Shown: positions 33,797 to 42,103 of the stretch, one piece after another
How the letters are laid out: each line of letters begins with the position of its first letter
Position numbering within the stretch: position 1 is the first letter of the stretch
Assembly (NCBI GenBank): GCA_001780285.1
Contig: MFGN01000012.1
Coordinates: 1-48,215, forward strand
Length of the DNA stretch: 48,215 bases
Direction: 5' to 3'
Source: Candidatus Falkowbacteria bacterium RIFOXYD12_FULL_34_57
GTDB taxonomy: Bacteria > Patescibacteriota > Patescibacteriia > Patescibacteriales > UBA12075
Notes under the pieces: model-generated
What the model saw: only the letters and a program-made list of their open reading frames with translations
What the model was told of the DNA's origin: nothing
The model's database searches: none
Program-made: the position numbers and the translations under genes

Positions 33797-34729
33797 TTAA
33801 TAAAAGGTTAGAGTGTTATGTTTATTTTCAAAATAATATTTTTTATCTTTATAATATTCCCAATCCATTTTCGGTTTTTGGAATACTACAAAAGGGACAT
33901 CTCCGTAATATGATGCAAAAGCCCCGAAGGTGCTGTCTGATCCGATTATTATATCTGTTTTTGCCAATATGAACAAATCTTCAATCATATTGCCGTTATT
34001 TTTGATTATGTTTAATCCGGGGAATTTATCCATATTAATTTTTTCGTCAGAGCATGCAAGAAAGCAGGTTTTATCCTTGTCTTTGTTAAATTCTTTTAGA
34101 TATTCCTGTAATATTTTATTTATTTCTCGATCGTCGAAATATAGTTTGCCGCCAAGAAATACCTTATAATCTCCTTTTCTGATATGTACGCCGACGATAT
34201 GGTTATACTTTGATTTCAGTTTATTTATTTTAGATTCAATTTTTTTTATGAATTTTTCTTTAGGCGCAAAATATTTTATTATTTCCCGGCGGTATTTTTC
34301 TATGCCTTTGGGGTTTCTAAACATCCACCCGTCAAAATAAATTTTTGTTGTTTTGTTGTTAATTATGGAATTATTTTTTGTGGGCTCAAGATAAAAGGCC
34401 ATCTCTTCCCCTGAACAAATAATTTTATTTTTATTTTTTATGTATTTAACATATCTATTAAGTGGTCTCAGTTTTTGGCTTAATCTATTAATAATTGTAT
34501 TTAAATTGACAATCAATGAGATTATTTTGTGGTTTGGAATATTGAAATATTTATAATAATTATCATATGAGCGAACACCGGTTATTTGATCTTTTTTATT
34601 TTCATAAAAACAAAAATTAACGCACCTAGCGCCTATTTCAAGGCTATAAGCATAAATACTAATATAATTCCATAATTGATTAGCTAATCGACATCCTTTT
34701 GGTTTGTTTAGTATGATAATTTTTTTCAT
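33797..34729 (-). CDS. GT11-like alpha-1,2-fucosyltransferase family protein
   Basis: A 310-residue GT-B-type enzyme. KGCRLANQLWNYISIYAYSLE (near 11-31) and especially VGVHIRKGDYKVF (near 179-191) match the G-x-GNQL and HxRxxDY motifs of family 11 fucosyltransferases, which bind GDP-fucose. Later, DIIIGSDSTFGAFASYYG matches the SSFSWWAA-type third motif in a relaxed form. Members add fucose or a related deoxy sugar in 1,2 linkage. No GDP-fucose genes are in the window. One base separates it from the upstream methyltransferase. Confidence 0.75.
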   Translation of the reverse strand: MKKIIILNKPKGCRLANQLWNYISIYAYSLEIGARCVNFCFYENKKDQITGVRSYDNYYKYFNIPNHKIISLIVNLNTIINRLSQKLRPLNRYVKYIKNKNKIICSGEEMAFYLEPTKNNSIINNKTTKIYFDGWMFRNPKGIEKYRREIIKYFAPKEKFIKKIESKINKLKSKYNHIVGVHIRKGDYKVFLGGKLYFDDREINKILQEYLKEFNKDKDKTCFLACSDEKINMDKFPGLNIIKNNGNMIEDLFILAKTDIIIGSDSTFGAFASYYGDVPFVVFQKPKMDWEYYKDKKYYFENKHNTLTFY

Positions 34730-34730
34730 T

Positions 34731-35609
34731 TTATTTTTTTGTAAATATGGCGATAATAGAATGTCCGATTATTTTTTTTCTTAAACCTTTCTCTAATAAG
34801 TATATTAATATTTTTTTAGGGACAATATTTATTTTGATAGCCAGATCACCAAAGAAGTCATTGATTTTATTACCAAATATCATATTGTAATAAGTTTTAT
34901 AGTGGTGTCGTTGTAATGGTTCTGTTTTAATTTTTTCTAATTTTATATTAAATATTTTTTCTAAATTGCTTAATGATTTTTTATCCCAGAGTCCAATATG
35001 ATGAGGGGGCCTATTCAATAACCCTTTCGGATCTTGGTTGATAATAGAATTATTATTAGGTACGCTGATAATCAGTTTGCCTCCTGGTTTTAGAGTGTCA
35101 ATACTTGCCCGAACAGCTTCGCCAATCTCAGGTATATGTTCCATGACTTGAAACGAACAGACAATATCATATCGTTTTTGGTGTGTTTTGGCGTGTTCCT
35201 GGATTGTTTCTTTGTAAATATTTAATCCTTTTTCCTTAGATTTGCGCATAGCTTCTTCATTAAATTCTATACCGGTAACATCTACATTATTATCTTGTAG
35301 TCTTTTTAAAAAATCTCCTTGTCCGCATCCGATCTCTAATACTTTGTCGCCTTTATTAATTAATTTAAAGGCTTCATCATACTCCCATTTGTCTTTCATG
35401 TAGTACCAATCGAATTGCTGCAGATCTTGATAAAACTGATCATCACCAGCAGTATTGAAAGGATAGAAAAATTTATAACCGGTGTCTAGGCACTTATAAA
35501 TATAAATTTCTGGGATATCTTTAAAAAAACGAGATACATCAATATTAGATTTTTGCCACTCATTAATAATAAAATCAGTTTTGATTTTTTTTCTAGTTTT
35601 GTATTGCAT
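34731..35609 (-). CDS. Class I SAM-dependent methyltransferase
   Basis: A 292-residue methyltransferase of the Methyltransf_23/UbiG-like type. The SAM core is KVLEIGCGQGDFLKRL (near 87-102), VTGIEFNEEAMRKSK, YDIVCSFQVMEHIPE and LKPGGKLIISVPNNNS. The N-terminal 80 residues (NIDVSRFFKDIPEIYIYKC, FFYPFNTAGDD) match the extension found in related O-antigen methyltransferases. The GC-PxHxGLW-like segment RPPHHIGLWDKKSL is also characteristic. The acceptor is probably a sugar or lipid-linked sugar. A 33-nt spacer separates it from the DUF268-like gene upstream. Confidence 0.87.
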   Translation of the reverse strand: MQYKTRKKIKTDFIINEWQKSNIDVSRFFKDIPEIYIYKCLDTGYKFFYPFNTAGDDQFYQDLQQFDWYYMKDKWEYDEAFKLINKGDKVLEIGCGQGDFLKRLQDNNVDVTGIEFNEEAMRKSKEKGLNIYKETIQEHAKTHQKRYDIVCSFQVMEHIPEIGEAVRASIDTLKPGGKLIISVPNNNSIINQDPKGLLNRPPHHIGLWDKKSLSNLEKIFNIKLEKIKTEPLQRHHYKTYYNMIFGNKINDFFGDLAIKINIVPKKILIYLLEKGLRKKIIGHSIIAIFTKK

Positions 35610-35642
35610 GAATTATTAAGAGGATTTTTAATTTGCATATGG

Positions 35643-36434
35643 TTATTTTTTAAAATGGAAGAAACCGGTGCCAAATCCTTCGGATTGGTCATAATTGTTA
35701 ATTAATTTATTTCCATTTTTATAAAGATATTTTTCTTCTATCAATTTTAATGATTGAAATAATTTTAAAATATATTCGCGCGTAAATGCTCTGTGGGCAT
35801 TGAAATATACTTTGTTTTCATTATCAATAGGTAGTGAAATATAAAGATTTCCTTCGGGGGCTAATACTCTTTTTATTTCTTTGATAGCTTTTTCTGAACC
35901 AAACGGATCGAGCTTGTCGCCGTATCTTCCCAATCCAATATGTTCGATTACGCAAATTGAGCTGATAGACTCCAAAGAATTATTTTCAAAAGGTAGATTT
36001 AATATATTGCCTTTTTTAAAATAAAGATTATTAAGTTCCAGATCTATGGGGCGGATATCTATCATGGTGGTGGGTACGAATTGAGAGATAATTCCGACCA
36101 TTTCCACTGATGATCCGATATCGTAATGATGTTTGGGTCTATTCTCAAATATTTTTTTAGCGCACCAGGAGTCCTGGAGAATATAAAGAGGGTCAAGCGG
36201 GGTGTTATCAGTTTTATCAAACAGGCAAAGTTTAAGATATTCTTTTGAAAGAGTAAAGTTTTTATTATTATTTATTTTTTGATATTTTTTGAATTCATTA
36301 GAAAAATATTTATGTAACGATATTTTTTTGAATATACCTGGATTTTGTTTGATAATATTTTGATAATACAAAAAACTTCTTTTTATAAAAGGTATAATGA
36401 GAATTTTATATTTTATTTTTTTAAAATAATTCAT
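35643..36434 (-). CDS. DUF268-like methyltransferase-fold protein
   Basis: A 263-residue protein resembling DUF268. The diagnostic parts are HYDIGSSVEMVGIISQF (near 99-115), MIDIRPIDLEL, CVIEHIGLGRYGDKLDPFGSE and AIKEIKRVLAPEGNLYISLPI, followed by YFNAHRAFTREYIL. The fold resembles class I methyltransferases, but the motif I glycines are degenerate, so SAM binding is unproven. Genes of this family are common in glycan clusters with unknown reaction. Its start overlaps the upstream GT2 gene by 4 nt. Confidence 0.72.
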   Translation of the reverse strand: MNYFKKIKYKILIIPFIKRSFLYYQNIIKQNPGIFKKISLHKYFSNEFKKYQKINNNKNFTLSKEYLKLCLFDKTDNTPLDPLYILQDSWCAKKIFENRPKHHYDIGSSVEMVGIISQFVPTTMIDIRPIDLELNNLYFKKGNILNLPFENNSLESISSICVIEHIGLGRYGDKLDPFGSEKAIKEIKRVLAPEGNLYISLPIDNENKVYFNAHRAFTREYILKLFQSLKLIEEKYLYKNGNKLINNYDQSEGFGTGFFHFKK

Positions 36435-37642
36435 TTTAATTTTTTTAATTTATTTTTTATCTTAGAAAAAATAGTTTTTTTTGTAAATAATGGTTTTTGT
36501 TTTGTTAGATCTAAAGAATTTATTAATTTTATTGTTTCTGTCTCATTTTGTGGTGTTTTGTATTTTTGTGATAGTCCGATTAATGATCTTAATATATTAA
36601 AATAAACAATTTTTGTATCCCCCCCCAATCCAATTAATTGTTTAAAACAGTCTAGCGCCTTGTTATAATTTTGTTTTTTATAATGATATATTCCCAGACA
36701 AAATATATCTTCTGCTTTTTCGTTGTTTTTGTATTTTTGATAATAAATTTCAAATCCGTTCGGATTTAGATATTTATACATATCGGTTCTAAAAAAACCA
36801 TTAGGATTATCTTGATAAATATTATTTAAATAGCTTTTAATATTATTATTTAATTCTGTGTTTTTAAAAATATCGTAGTGTATAATTTTTTTTATGATTT
36901 CCGGAGAAAAAAGAAATATCTCATCCTCTAATATTAAATAGAAATTTTTTGAAAATTCTCCTTTTTCATACACTCTTTCGAAGTATGATTTTTTATTAGC
37001 TTGTCTGTGAAAATAGTAACTGTTTGGGCAAATATCAATATGAGCACCAGTAGATAAATATTTAAATCCGAAGTGTTGAGTATCGAACCCGTGGTTTTCT
37101 GGATAGCCTCCGGTCTTTAAAAAAGATTTTTTAGTATAAAGAAAGTTAACCTGGGTTAAAAATCCCTTTTTATTTTCAAATAAATTGTTAAATTTTATAT
37201 CTTTAAAATAGTTGAGATCATGCTTAATGTTTTTAGATTTTTTTAAGTCATTCGTAAAATATCTTGCTTCCTCAAAAAGTATTCCGTCAACCCTTTTTTT
37301 ATTTAAATAGTCGATTGTTTTAGGAAGCATGTTGTCGGGAAGCATGTCATCGCTGTCTAATATAAATATCAGACCTCCTGTTGATTTTTTTATCCCTGTA
37401 TTTCTGGCAGCGCCTCCACCACGGTTTTTTTTGTGTGTGTAGTATTTAGTGTGCGGATATTTTTTAACTAGTTTTTTTATTAAACTTAAAGTATTATCAG
37501 TTGAACCGTCATCTACCATAACAACCTCAAAGGGAGTAGTAAAATTTTGGGTATATACAGATCGTAAAGCTTCTTCCAGAGTTGTTTCACAGTTATAGCA
37601 GGGGATAATGATGCTTAATTTTTGTTGATTTTTATTTTCCAT
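36431..37642 (-). CDS. GT2 glycosyltransferase with C-terminal TPR-like segment
   Basis: A 403-residue protein. The N-terminal GT-A domain has LSIIIPCYNCETTLEEALRS, VVMVDDGSTDNTL, NRGGGAARNTGIKKS and ILDSDDMLPDNMLP, the standard GT2 donor and metal motifs. After about residue 250 the sequence is no longer GT-like: IFCLGIYHYKKQNYNKALDCF (near 318-338) has a TPR spacing and is followed by a basic Lys-rich tail. The extra domain may hold a partner protein. It lies 7 nt downstream of another GT2 gene. Sugar unknown. Confidence 0.88.
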   Translation of the reverse strand: MENKNQQKLSIIIPCYNCETTLEEALRSVYTQNFTTPFEVVMVDDGSTDNTLSLIKKLVKKYPHTKYYTHKKNRGGGAARNTGIKKSTGGLIFILDSDDMLPDNMLPKTIDYLNKKRVDGILFEEARYFTNDLKKSKNIKHDLNYFKDIKFNNLFENKKGFLTQVNFLYTKKSFLKTGGYPENHGFDTQHFGFKYLSTGAHIDICPNSYYFHRQANKKSYFERVYEKGEFSKNFYLILEDEIFLFSPEIIKKIIHYDIFKNTELNNNIKSYLNNIYQDNPNGFFRTDMYKYLNPNGFEIYYQKYKNNEKAEDIFCLGIYHYKKQNYNKALDCFKQLIGLGGDTKIVYFNILRSLIGLSQKYKTPQNETETIKLINSLDLTKQKPLFTKKTIFSKIKNKLKKLK

Positions 37643-37649
37643 AAAATTA

Positions 37650-38612
37650 TTATTTTTTTATAAAAATTTTCGGAAACAAGAATATCAAAATTAACTTAAT
37701 AAATCTTTTGTATGTTAACCAGCCATTTTTCCAGTGATTTAAAATAATGGTTTCTTTTAATACTATTCCCGCATATTTACGAGTATTTTGTATGTCATTT
37801 ATTCTTAGGTATTTATCGACCAGATCATTGTACCAGTATATTTTTTGTCGGCGCAGTTGTTTGTCATATTTATAATTAAAGTGTTTGTTCAGTATGTCGC
37901 TTGTATATAGTGCGGAATCTTCAACAAATCTAAAAAAGTCTTTTCCCTCAGATTCGATTTTTATCTTTTGATTGAAGGCCGCTCCTTTTTTATGTTTGCG
38001 ATATGCGCTCATTTTTTCCTTGAAATATTTGGTTTTACCGTGAGCCGCACAGAACGCCGGCAGGGTCCAGTCACAAGCCTCTAGGGTAAAAAACCAGTCG
38101 GGCAAGGTATTTAATATTTCTTTTTTAAAAACAATTGAACAAGTAGCAAAAAATTTTCCACCAATTAGCTCTTCTGTGGGTATCGTTTCATCTTTATCTT
38201 TATTGCATTGATTTCTGATAAATTTACTTTTTTCATCAACAACTATAGAATTGTGTACAGTTAATGTATAATCCTGATTTTGCTCCATAAAGTCAACTTG
38301 TTTTTGTATTTTATATGGGTCGGTCCAATAGTCATCTCCTTCGCAGATAGCTATGTATTCCCCCTGGCATGATTTCATAGATTTTTCCCAGTTACCGATG
38401 AGTCCCAGATTAGTTTCATTTAAGTATAGTTTGATTTTATCAGGATATTTATTGGCATATTCTTTTACTATTTCACGAGTATTGTCAGTAGATTTATCTT
38501 CACATACGACAATCTCATAATCAAAATTTACTTTTTGAGATAAAGCGCTATCAAGGCATTCTCGGATATATTTTTCATGATTATAAACTATGATACAAGC
38601 GGATGCTTTCAT
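37650..38612 (-). CDS. GT2 glycosyltransferase
   Basis: A 320-residue GT2 enzyme. SACIIVYNHEKYIRECLDSAL opens the GT-A fold, followed by VCEDKSTDNTREIV, NLGLIGNWEKSMKSC and IAICEGDDYWTDPYKI (metal-binding EGDD near 90-93). The block EGDDYWTDPYKIQKQVDFM is typical of capsule and O-antigen glycosyltransferases that add hexoses or amino sugars. The upstream spacer (38613-38701) is A/T-rich with repeated words, so this gene may begin a sub-operon. Acceptor unknown. Confidence 0.9.
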   Translation of the reverse strand: MKASACIIVYNHEKYIRECLDSALSQKVNFDYEIVVCEDKSTDNTREIVKEYANKYPDKIKLYLNETNLGLIGNWEKSMKSCQGEYIAICEGDDYWTDPYKIQKQVDFMEQNQDYTLTVHNSIVVDEKSKFIRNQCNKDKDETIPTEELIGGKFFATCSIVFKKEILNTLPDWFFTLEACDWTLPAFCAAHGKTKYFKEKMSAYRKHKKGAAFNQKIKIESEGKDFFRFVEDSALYTSDILNKHFNYKYDKQLRRQKIYWYNDLVDKYLRINDIQNTRKYAGIVLKETIILNHWKNGWLTYKRFIKLILIFLFPKIFIKK

Positions 38613-38701
38613 AAAAACATTTTACATAGTAACATTTTAGCATTTTAACATGGTTACTGTGTGATAATATAATAATTATTTTTTATTTTACTTTATGGAC
38701 T
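38613..38701. repeat. A/T-rich word-repeat spacer
   Basis: The spacer contains ACATTTTACATAGTAACATTTTAGCATTTTAACATGG, a threefold degenerate ACATTTTA word, then TTTATGGACTTTATAGACTTTTTACTTTTG, a second set of near-repeats. No gene or clear promoter is visible. It matches the general style of spacer repeats seen at 25256, 44278 and 47602, with a locus-specific word. Confidence 0.4.
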
Positions 38702-39562
38702 TTATAGACTTTTTACTTTTGACTCATGCGGTGTAAGCACTAGAAAACATCGGCCGTCTTTTTCTTCTTTTAATAGTTCAATGTCATAATTCCATTCGTT
38801 CATCATCTCTCCTGTTTTTAACATATTGAAAATAGAGTGTATCTCGATAAGGATAATCGGTTTATATTGATTAATGGTCTGTTCCGCGCCTTGTAGAGCA
38901 AGGTATTCAGCGCCTTCTATGTCTATTTTAATCAGAGCAGGCGGATTTGTTATTTTTTTTGATTGATATAGATTGTCCAGAGAATCTGTTTGGACCACCT
39001 TTCTTTGAAATCCCAATTTTTTTTCATAGATATCTTTTTCCCAAAAAGTGTGCGCGCTGTCTAAAAAGCTGCCGCTGCTTGATCCCTTTTCCACCTTGGT
39101 TGAAAAGATGAATTCTTCCTCTCCTTTTTTATCCGCAATAGCCAGATTAAATATTTTTATTCTGTCTGATATATCGGGATTATTTTTTAGATTGATATTC
39201 ATTCTTTCAATGTTATAATCATTGGGTTCGAATGCATAAACCTTTCCGTTGTTTTCGGTTAATTTAGCAAAGGCCATTGATGTATAGCCGATATGGGCGC
39301 CGATATCCAATATTGTTTTATTTTTTAAATCTAATTTTTTTAGATAATCATAGAAGAATTGGTCATAGGTTCCATTGATCATTTCGATCTGCCAATCTTT
39401 TTTGTTGTAGATAAAAATTTCGTTTCCCTTTAATACCCCCCCTTGGATAGTGTTTAGTGTTGGTTCTTCGTTATCAACATTTGTTTTGAATATTGAATTT
39501 TTTATTTTTTTAAAAAATTTTAATATAATTGGGGGAGTAAAAAGGATTATGAATTTTTTCAT
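38702..39562 (-). CDS. FkbM-family methyltransferase
   Basis: A 286-residue SAM methyltransferase. KTILDIGAHIGYTSMAFAKL (motif I, near 81-100), VYAFEPNDYNIERMNINL and ALIKIDIEGAEYLALQGAEQ are the FkbM signatures, and PIILIEIHSIFN follows. Compared with the FkbM protein at 28682-29491 it has the same core but a different N terminus with a short basic, hydrophobic start (IILFTPPIILKFF). It follows the radical SAM gene 39616-41139, mirroring the arrangement of the second pair. Likely substrate: a sugar hydroxyl on the glycan. Confidence 0.88.
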   Translation of the reverse strand: MKKFIILFTPPIILKFFKKIKNSIFKTNVDNEEPTLNTIQGGVLKGNEIFIYNKKDWQIEMINGTYDQFFYDYLKKLDLKNKTILDIGAHIGYTSMAFAKLTENNGKVYAFEPNDYNIERMNINLKNNPDISDRIKIFNLAIADKKGEEEFIFSTKVEKGSSSGSFLDSAHTFWEKDIYEKKLGFQRKVVQTDSLDNLYQSKKITNPPALIKIDIEGAEYLALQGAEQTINQYKPIILIEIHSIFNMLKTGEMMNEWNYDIELLKEEKDGRCFLVLTPHESKVKSL

Positions 39563-39615
39563 ATTTTTTTAAGTTTAATATTTTTTAACACCAAGCAAAT
39601 ATAGCCGCGCTTTAT

Positions 39616-41139
39616 CTAAAATAATTTGCATAAAATCATATAGATGGTTATATGTTTTTTTATTGTGTTTCCGAATATGTTTTTAGGTAATTTATCAAGG
39701 TATTTTTCTTGTAATTTTGTATTGAATCTTTGCGCCCTAATTCTTAGTGTTTCAATTTTACATACATATTTACCAACCGCTTTTGCTCTCTCATCTTTTC
39801 TAACCTGTTTAAATTTTTCTTTCCAATCAAGTATTTCTTTATCTGTCATAGCAGATAGATTTCCCGTAACTCCGCTCATGGCTTGATTTTTGTTTAAGCT
39901 GTGAAAAAAATCATAATGATTTTTGAATATTCCTTTTTCAAAACATAAGCTATATAATTTTGATCCGGGGAATGGAGTAGTTATACTGCATCCCCAATTT
40001 ACATTTTTATCTATTTTGATAACCTGCAGCATTAAGTCCATTGATTTTTGAACGTCCTCGTTGGTTTCGGTGTATTGTCCGATCATAATGCTGGCATTAG
40101 GTAATATGCCAACTTTTTTTAATCTTTTAAACCCGTTGATAATTTGATTTACGGTTATTCTTTTGTCTATGATATCCAGTATTCTTTGAGAACCTGATTC
40201 TACTTCAATGTTAAGATGACGCAATCCTGATTTTTTCATTTGCATTAATGTTTCGTCATCAATTTTTTCCAGGATATCCATCCTGATTGTTGTAGAATAT
40301 TCCAGGTTTTTTATTTTTAACATTCCTTCTGCCAATTCTTTTGCTCTTCTCGGAGAAAGAATAGCCAAATCATCATCGAAAGTAACATGGTTAACCCTGA
40401 ATTTCTTTTTAAGTTTTTTAACATCATCAAGTATGTCCTTAACGGGTCTGCAACGAGCCCTGCTGTGGTGGTAACAAAAATTACAATTAAAGGGGCAGCC
40501 CCTTCCTCCGTGGATGTTGGCGGACCTGTTGGCATATTGATGGTGTGGCTGCGGAGCCGTGACAAGTAATTTTCCAATACTCAGCCATTCGGTAGATGGG
40601 AATAATTCATAGGGAATTTGAGGCAAATTTGATAGATCTTCGATATACTCTCCTAGACCAGTTAATATTTTTTCTTTTCCTTTGTTGATGACCAGTCCCT
40701 TAACCGTTGATATGTCGTTATCATTACGCAACGCTTTTACCAAATTATAAAGAATAATTTCTCCCTCGCCAATAACACCAATGTCAGCCCCCGTGACCTC
40801 AACAGCAAATTCCGGTGTGGGTGATACCATCTGTCCGCCTATTACAACAGGAAAATTTCTTCCGGCTTCATTTAAAAGTTCGATTATTTTTTTTGTCGGT
40901 TGCAGGTCCGGGTAAAGCGTTCCGAACCCGACCACAAGAGGCTTTAGCTCAATTATTTTTTTTACCAATTCTCGATACAGTGATTTATCTTCCGGTCTAA
41001 ATAGTATTTTTACATCTTCTCCGTTTTCCTTGAGATAACCGGCCAGATAGCCATATCCGGAGGGGAATACCCATGATATATCCTTGGAAACTAATATAAC
41101 CGGTCCTTGTTTATTTATGCTTGTTAGTATGTTAGACAT
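39616..41139 (-). CDS. Cobalamin-binding-type radical SAM protein (paralogue of 29496-31046)
   Basis: A 507-residue protein. The B12-binding-like half has FPSGYGYLAGYLKENGEDVKI, VVGFGTLYPDLQP, VVIGGQMVSPTPE and GADIGVIGEGE. The radical SAM half has HGGRGCPFNCNFCYHHS with Cys215, Cys219 and Cys222, then TFDDDLAILSP, LNIEVESGSQRIL and SITTPFPGSKLYS. The C terminus is basic. The identity to the paralogue is spread over the whole length, so both probably act on similar substrates. It starts 1 nt after the UDP-glucuronate 4-epimerase stop, hinting at a uronic-acid or derived intermediate, which is inference. Confidence 0.9.
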   Translation of the reverse strand: MSNILTSINKQGPVILVSKDISWVFPSGYGYLAGYLKENGEDVKILFRPEDKSLYRELVKKIIELKPLVVGFGTLYPDLQPTKKIIELLNEAGRNFPVVIGGQMVSPTPEFAVEVTGADIGVIGEGEIILYNLVKALRNDNDISTVKGLVINKGKEKILTGLGEYIEDLSNLPQIPYELFPSTEWLSIGKLLVTAPQPHHQYANRSANIHGGRGCPFNCNFCYHHSRARCRPVKDILDDVKKLKKKFRVNHVTFDDDLAILSPRRAKELAEGMLKIKNLEYSTTIRMDILEKIDDETLMQMKKSGLRHLNIEVESGSQRILDIIDKRITVNQIINGFKRLKKVGILPNASIMIGQYTETNEDVQKSMDLMLQVIKIDKNVNWGCSITTPFPGSKLYSLCFEKGIFKNHYDFFHSLNKNQAMSGVTGNLSAMTDKEILDWKEKFKQVRKDERAKAVGKYVCKIETLRIRAQRFNTKLQEKYLDKLPKNIFGNTIKKHITIYMILCKLF

Positions 41140-41140
41140 A

Positions 41141-42103
41141 TTATTTTATTATTATTATATATTTTTTATACCAATCAATATAGCGTTTGATTCCTTCTTC
41201 TATATTTATTTTTGGTTTATAATTTAATAGTTTTTTTGCTTTTTCAATATTAGCTCGTGTTTCCGGCAGGTCTCCGAAGTGCATATCTATATATTCCTTC
41301 TTTGCGGTTTTTTCCAAATTGTTTTCTATTAATTCGATAACTTTTTGTATTTCTGTTGATGTTCCTGATCCTAGATTTATAATTTCAAAATTTAAATTTG
41401 TTTCAATGGCGGATATAATACCCGATACAGTGTCTGTGATATAGCTGAAATCTTTTCTTATTTTACCGTGATTATGAATAGTAATCGGTTCACCTCTATA
41501 TATTTGTTCCGTGAATTTGCTGATAGCCATATCCGGCCTGCCCCATGGTCCGTAGGTTGTAAAAAATCTCAGTCCGATCATTTTGATGCCGTATAGATGG
41601 TGATAAGTGTATGCCAGCACTTCGTCTGATTTTTTGGTCGCGGCATATACTGATAGGGGATGGTCGGTTGAGTCGGTTTCTGTAAATGGAATTCGGGCGC
41701 TGTCTCCATATACCATGGAGGATGAAGCGAAAACTATTTTCGGCACATTGAATTCTCTTGCCAATTCAAATATGCCCACGGTGCTCATGGTGTTGGTTTC
41801 ATTGTACAGCTTGGAATCTATGCCCAGATTGGTTTGCGCTGCCAGATGGCAGACAATATCCGGCTTGTGCCCGTAAAATATCTTTTTTATTTTTTTTACA
41901 TTATCCAGTTCAGTATTATAAAATATATAATCCGCAGGGTTTAAAAATTTGTTCAGTCTGTTTTGCTTCAGTTCGATATTATTAACCAGCCTATCAAGGA
42001 TAACAATATTATATTTGTCTTTATCTAATTGATTTACCAAGTGGCAGCCAATAAATCCCGCACCGCCGGTGATTAAAATTGTTTTTTTATTATAATTCTT
42101 CAT
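41141..42103 (-). CDS. UDP-glucuronate 4-epimerase-like SDR
   Basis: A 320-residue extended [21 protein letters not shown] is the NAD site; SSSMVYGDSARIPFTETD, PLSVYAATKKSDEVLAYTYH (catalytic Tyr and Lys in YAATK) and GLRFFTTYGPWGRPDMA are the signature blocks of UDP-glucuronate 4-epimerases such as CapI. These convert UDP-glucuronate to UDP-galacturonate. It overlaps the upstream methyltransferase by 4 nt and is 1 nt from the radical SAM gene. UDP-glucuronate must be supplied by a gene outside the window. Confidence 0.87.
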   Translation of the reverse strand: MKNYNKKTILITGGAGFIGCHLVNQLDKDKYNIVILDRLVNNIELKQNRLNKFLNPADYIFYNTELDNVKKIKKIFYGHKPDIVCHLAAQTNLGIDSKLYNETNTMSTVGIFELAREFNVPKIVFASSSMVYGDSARIPFTETDSTDHPLSVYAATKKSDEVLAYTYHHLYGIKMIGLRFFTTYGPWGRPDMAISKFTEQIYRGEPITIHNHGKIRKDFSYITDTVSGIISAIETNLNFEIINLGSGTSTEIQKVIELIENNLEKTAKKEYIDMHFGDLPETRANIEKAKKLLNYKPKINIEEGIKRYIDWYKKYIIIIK

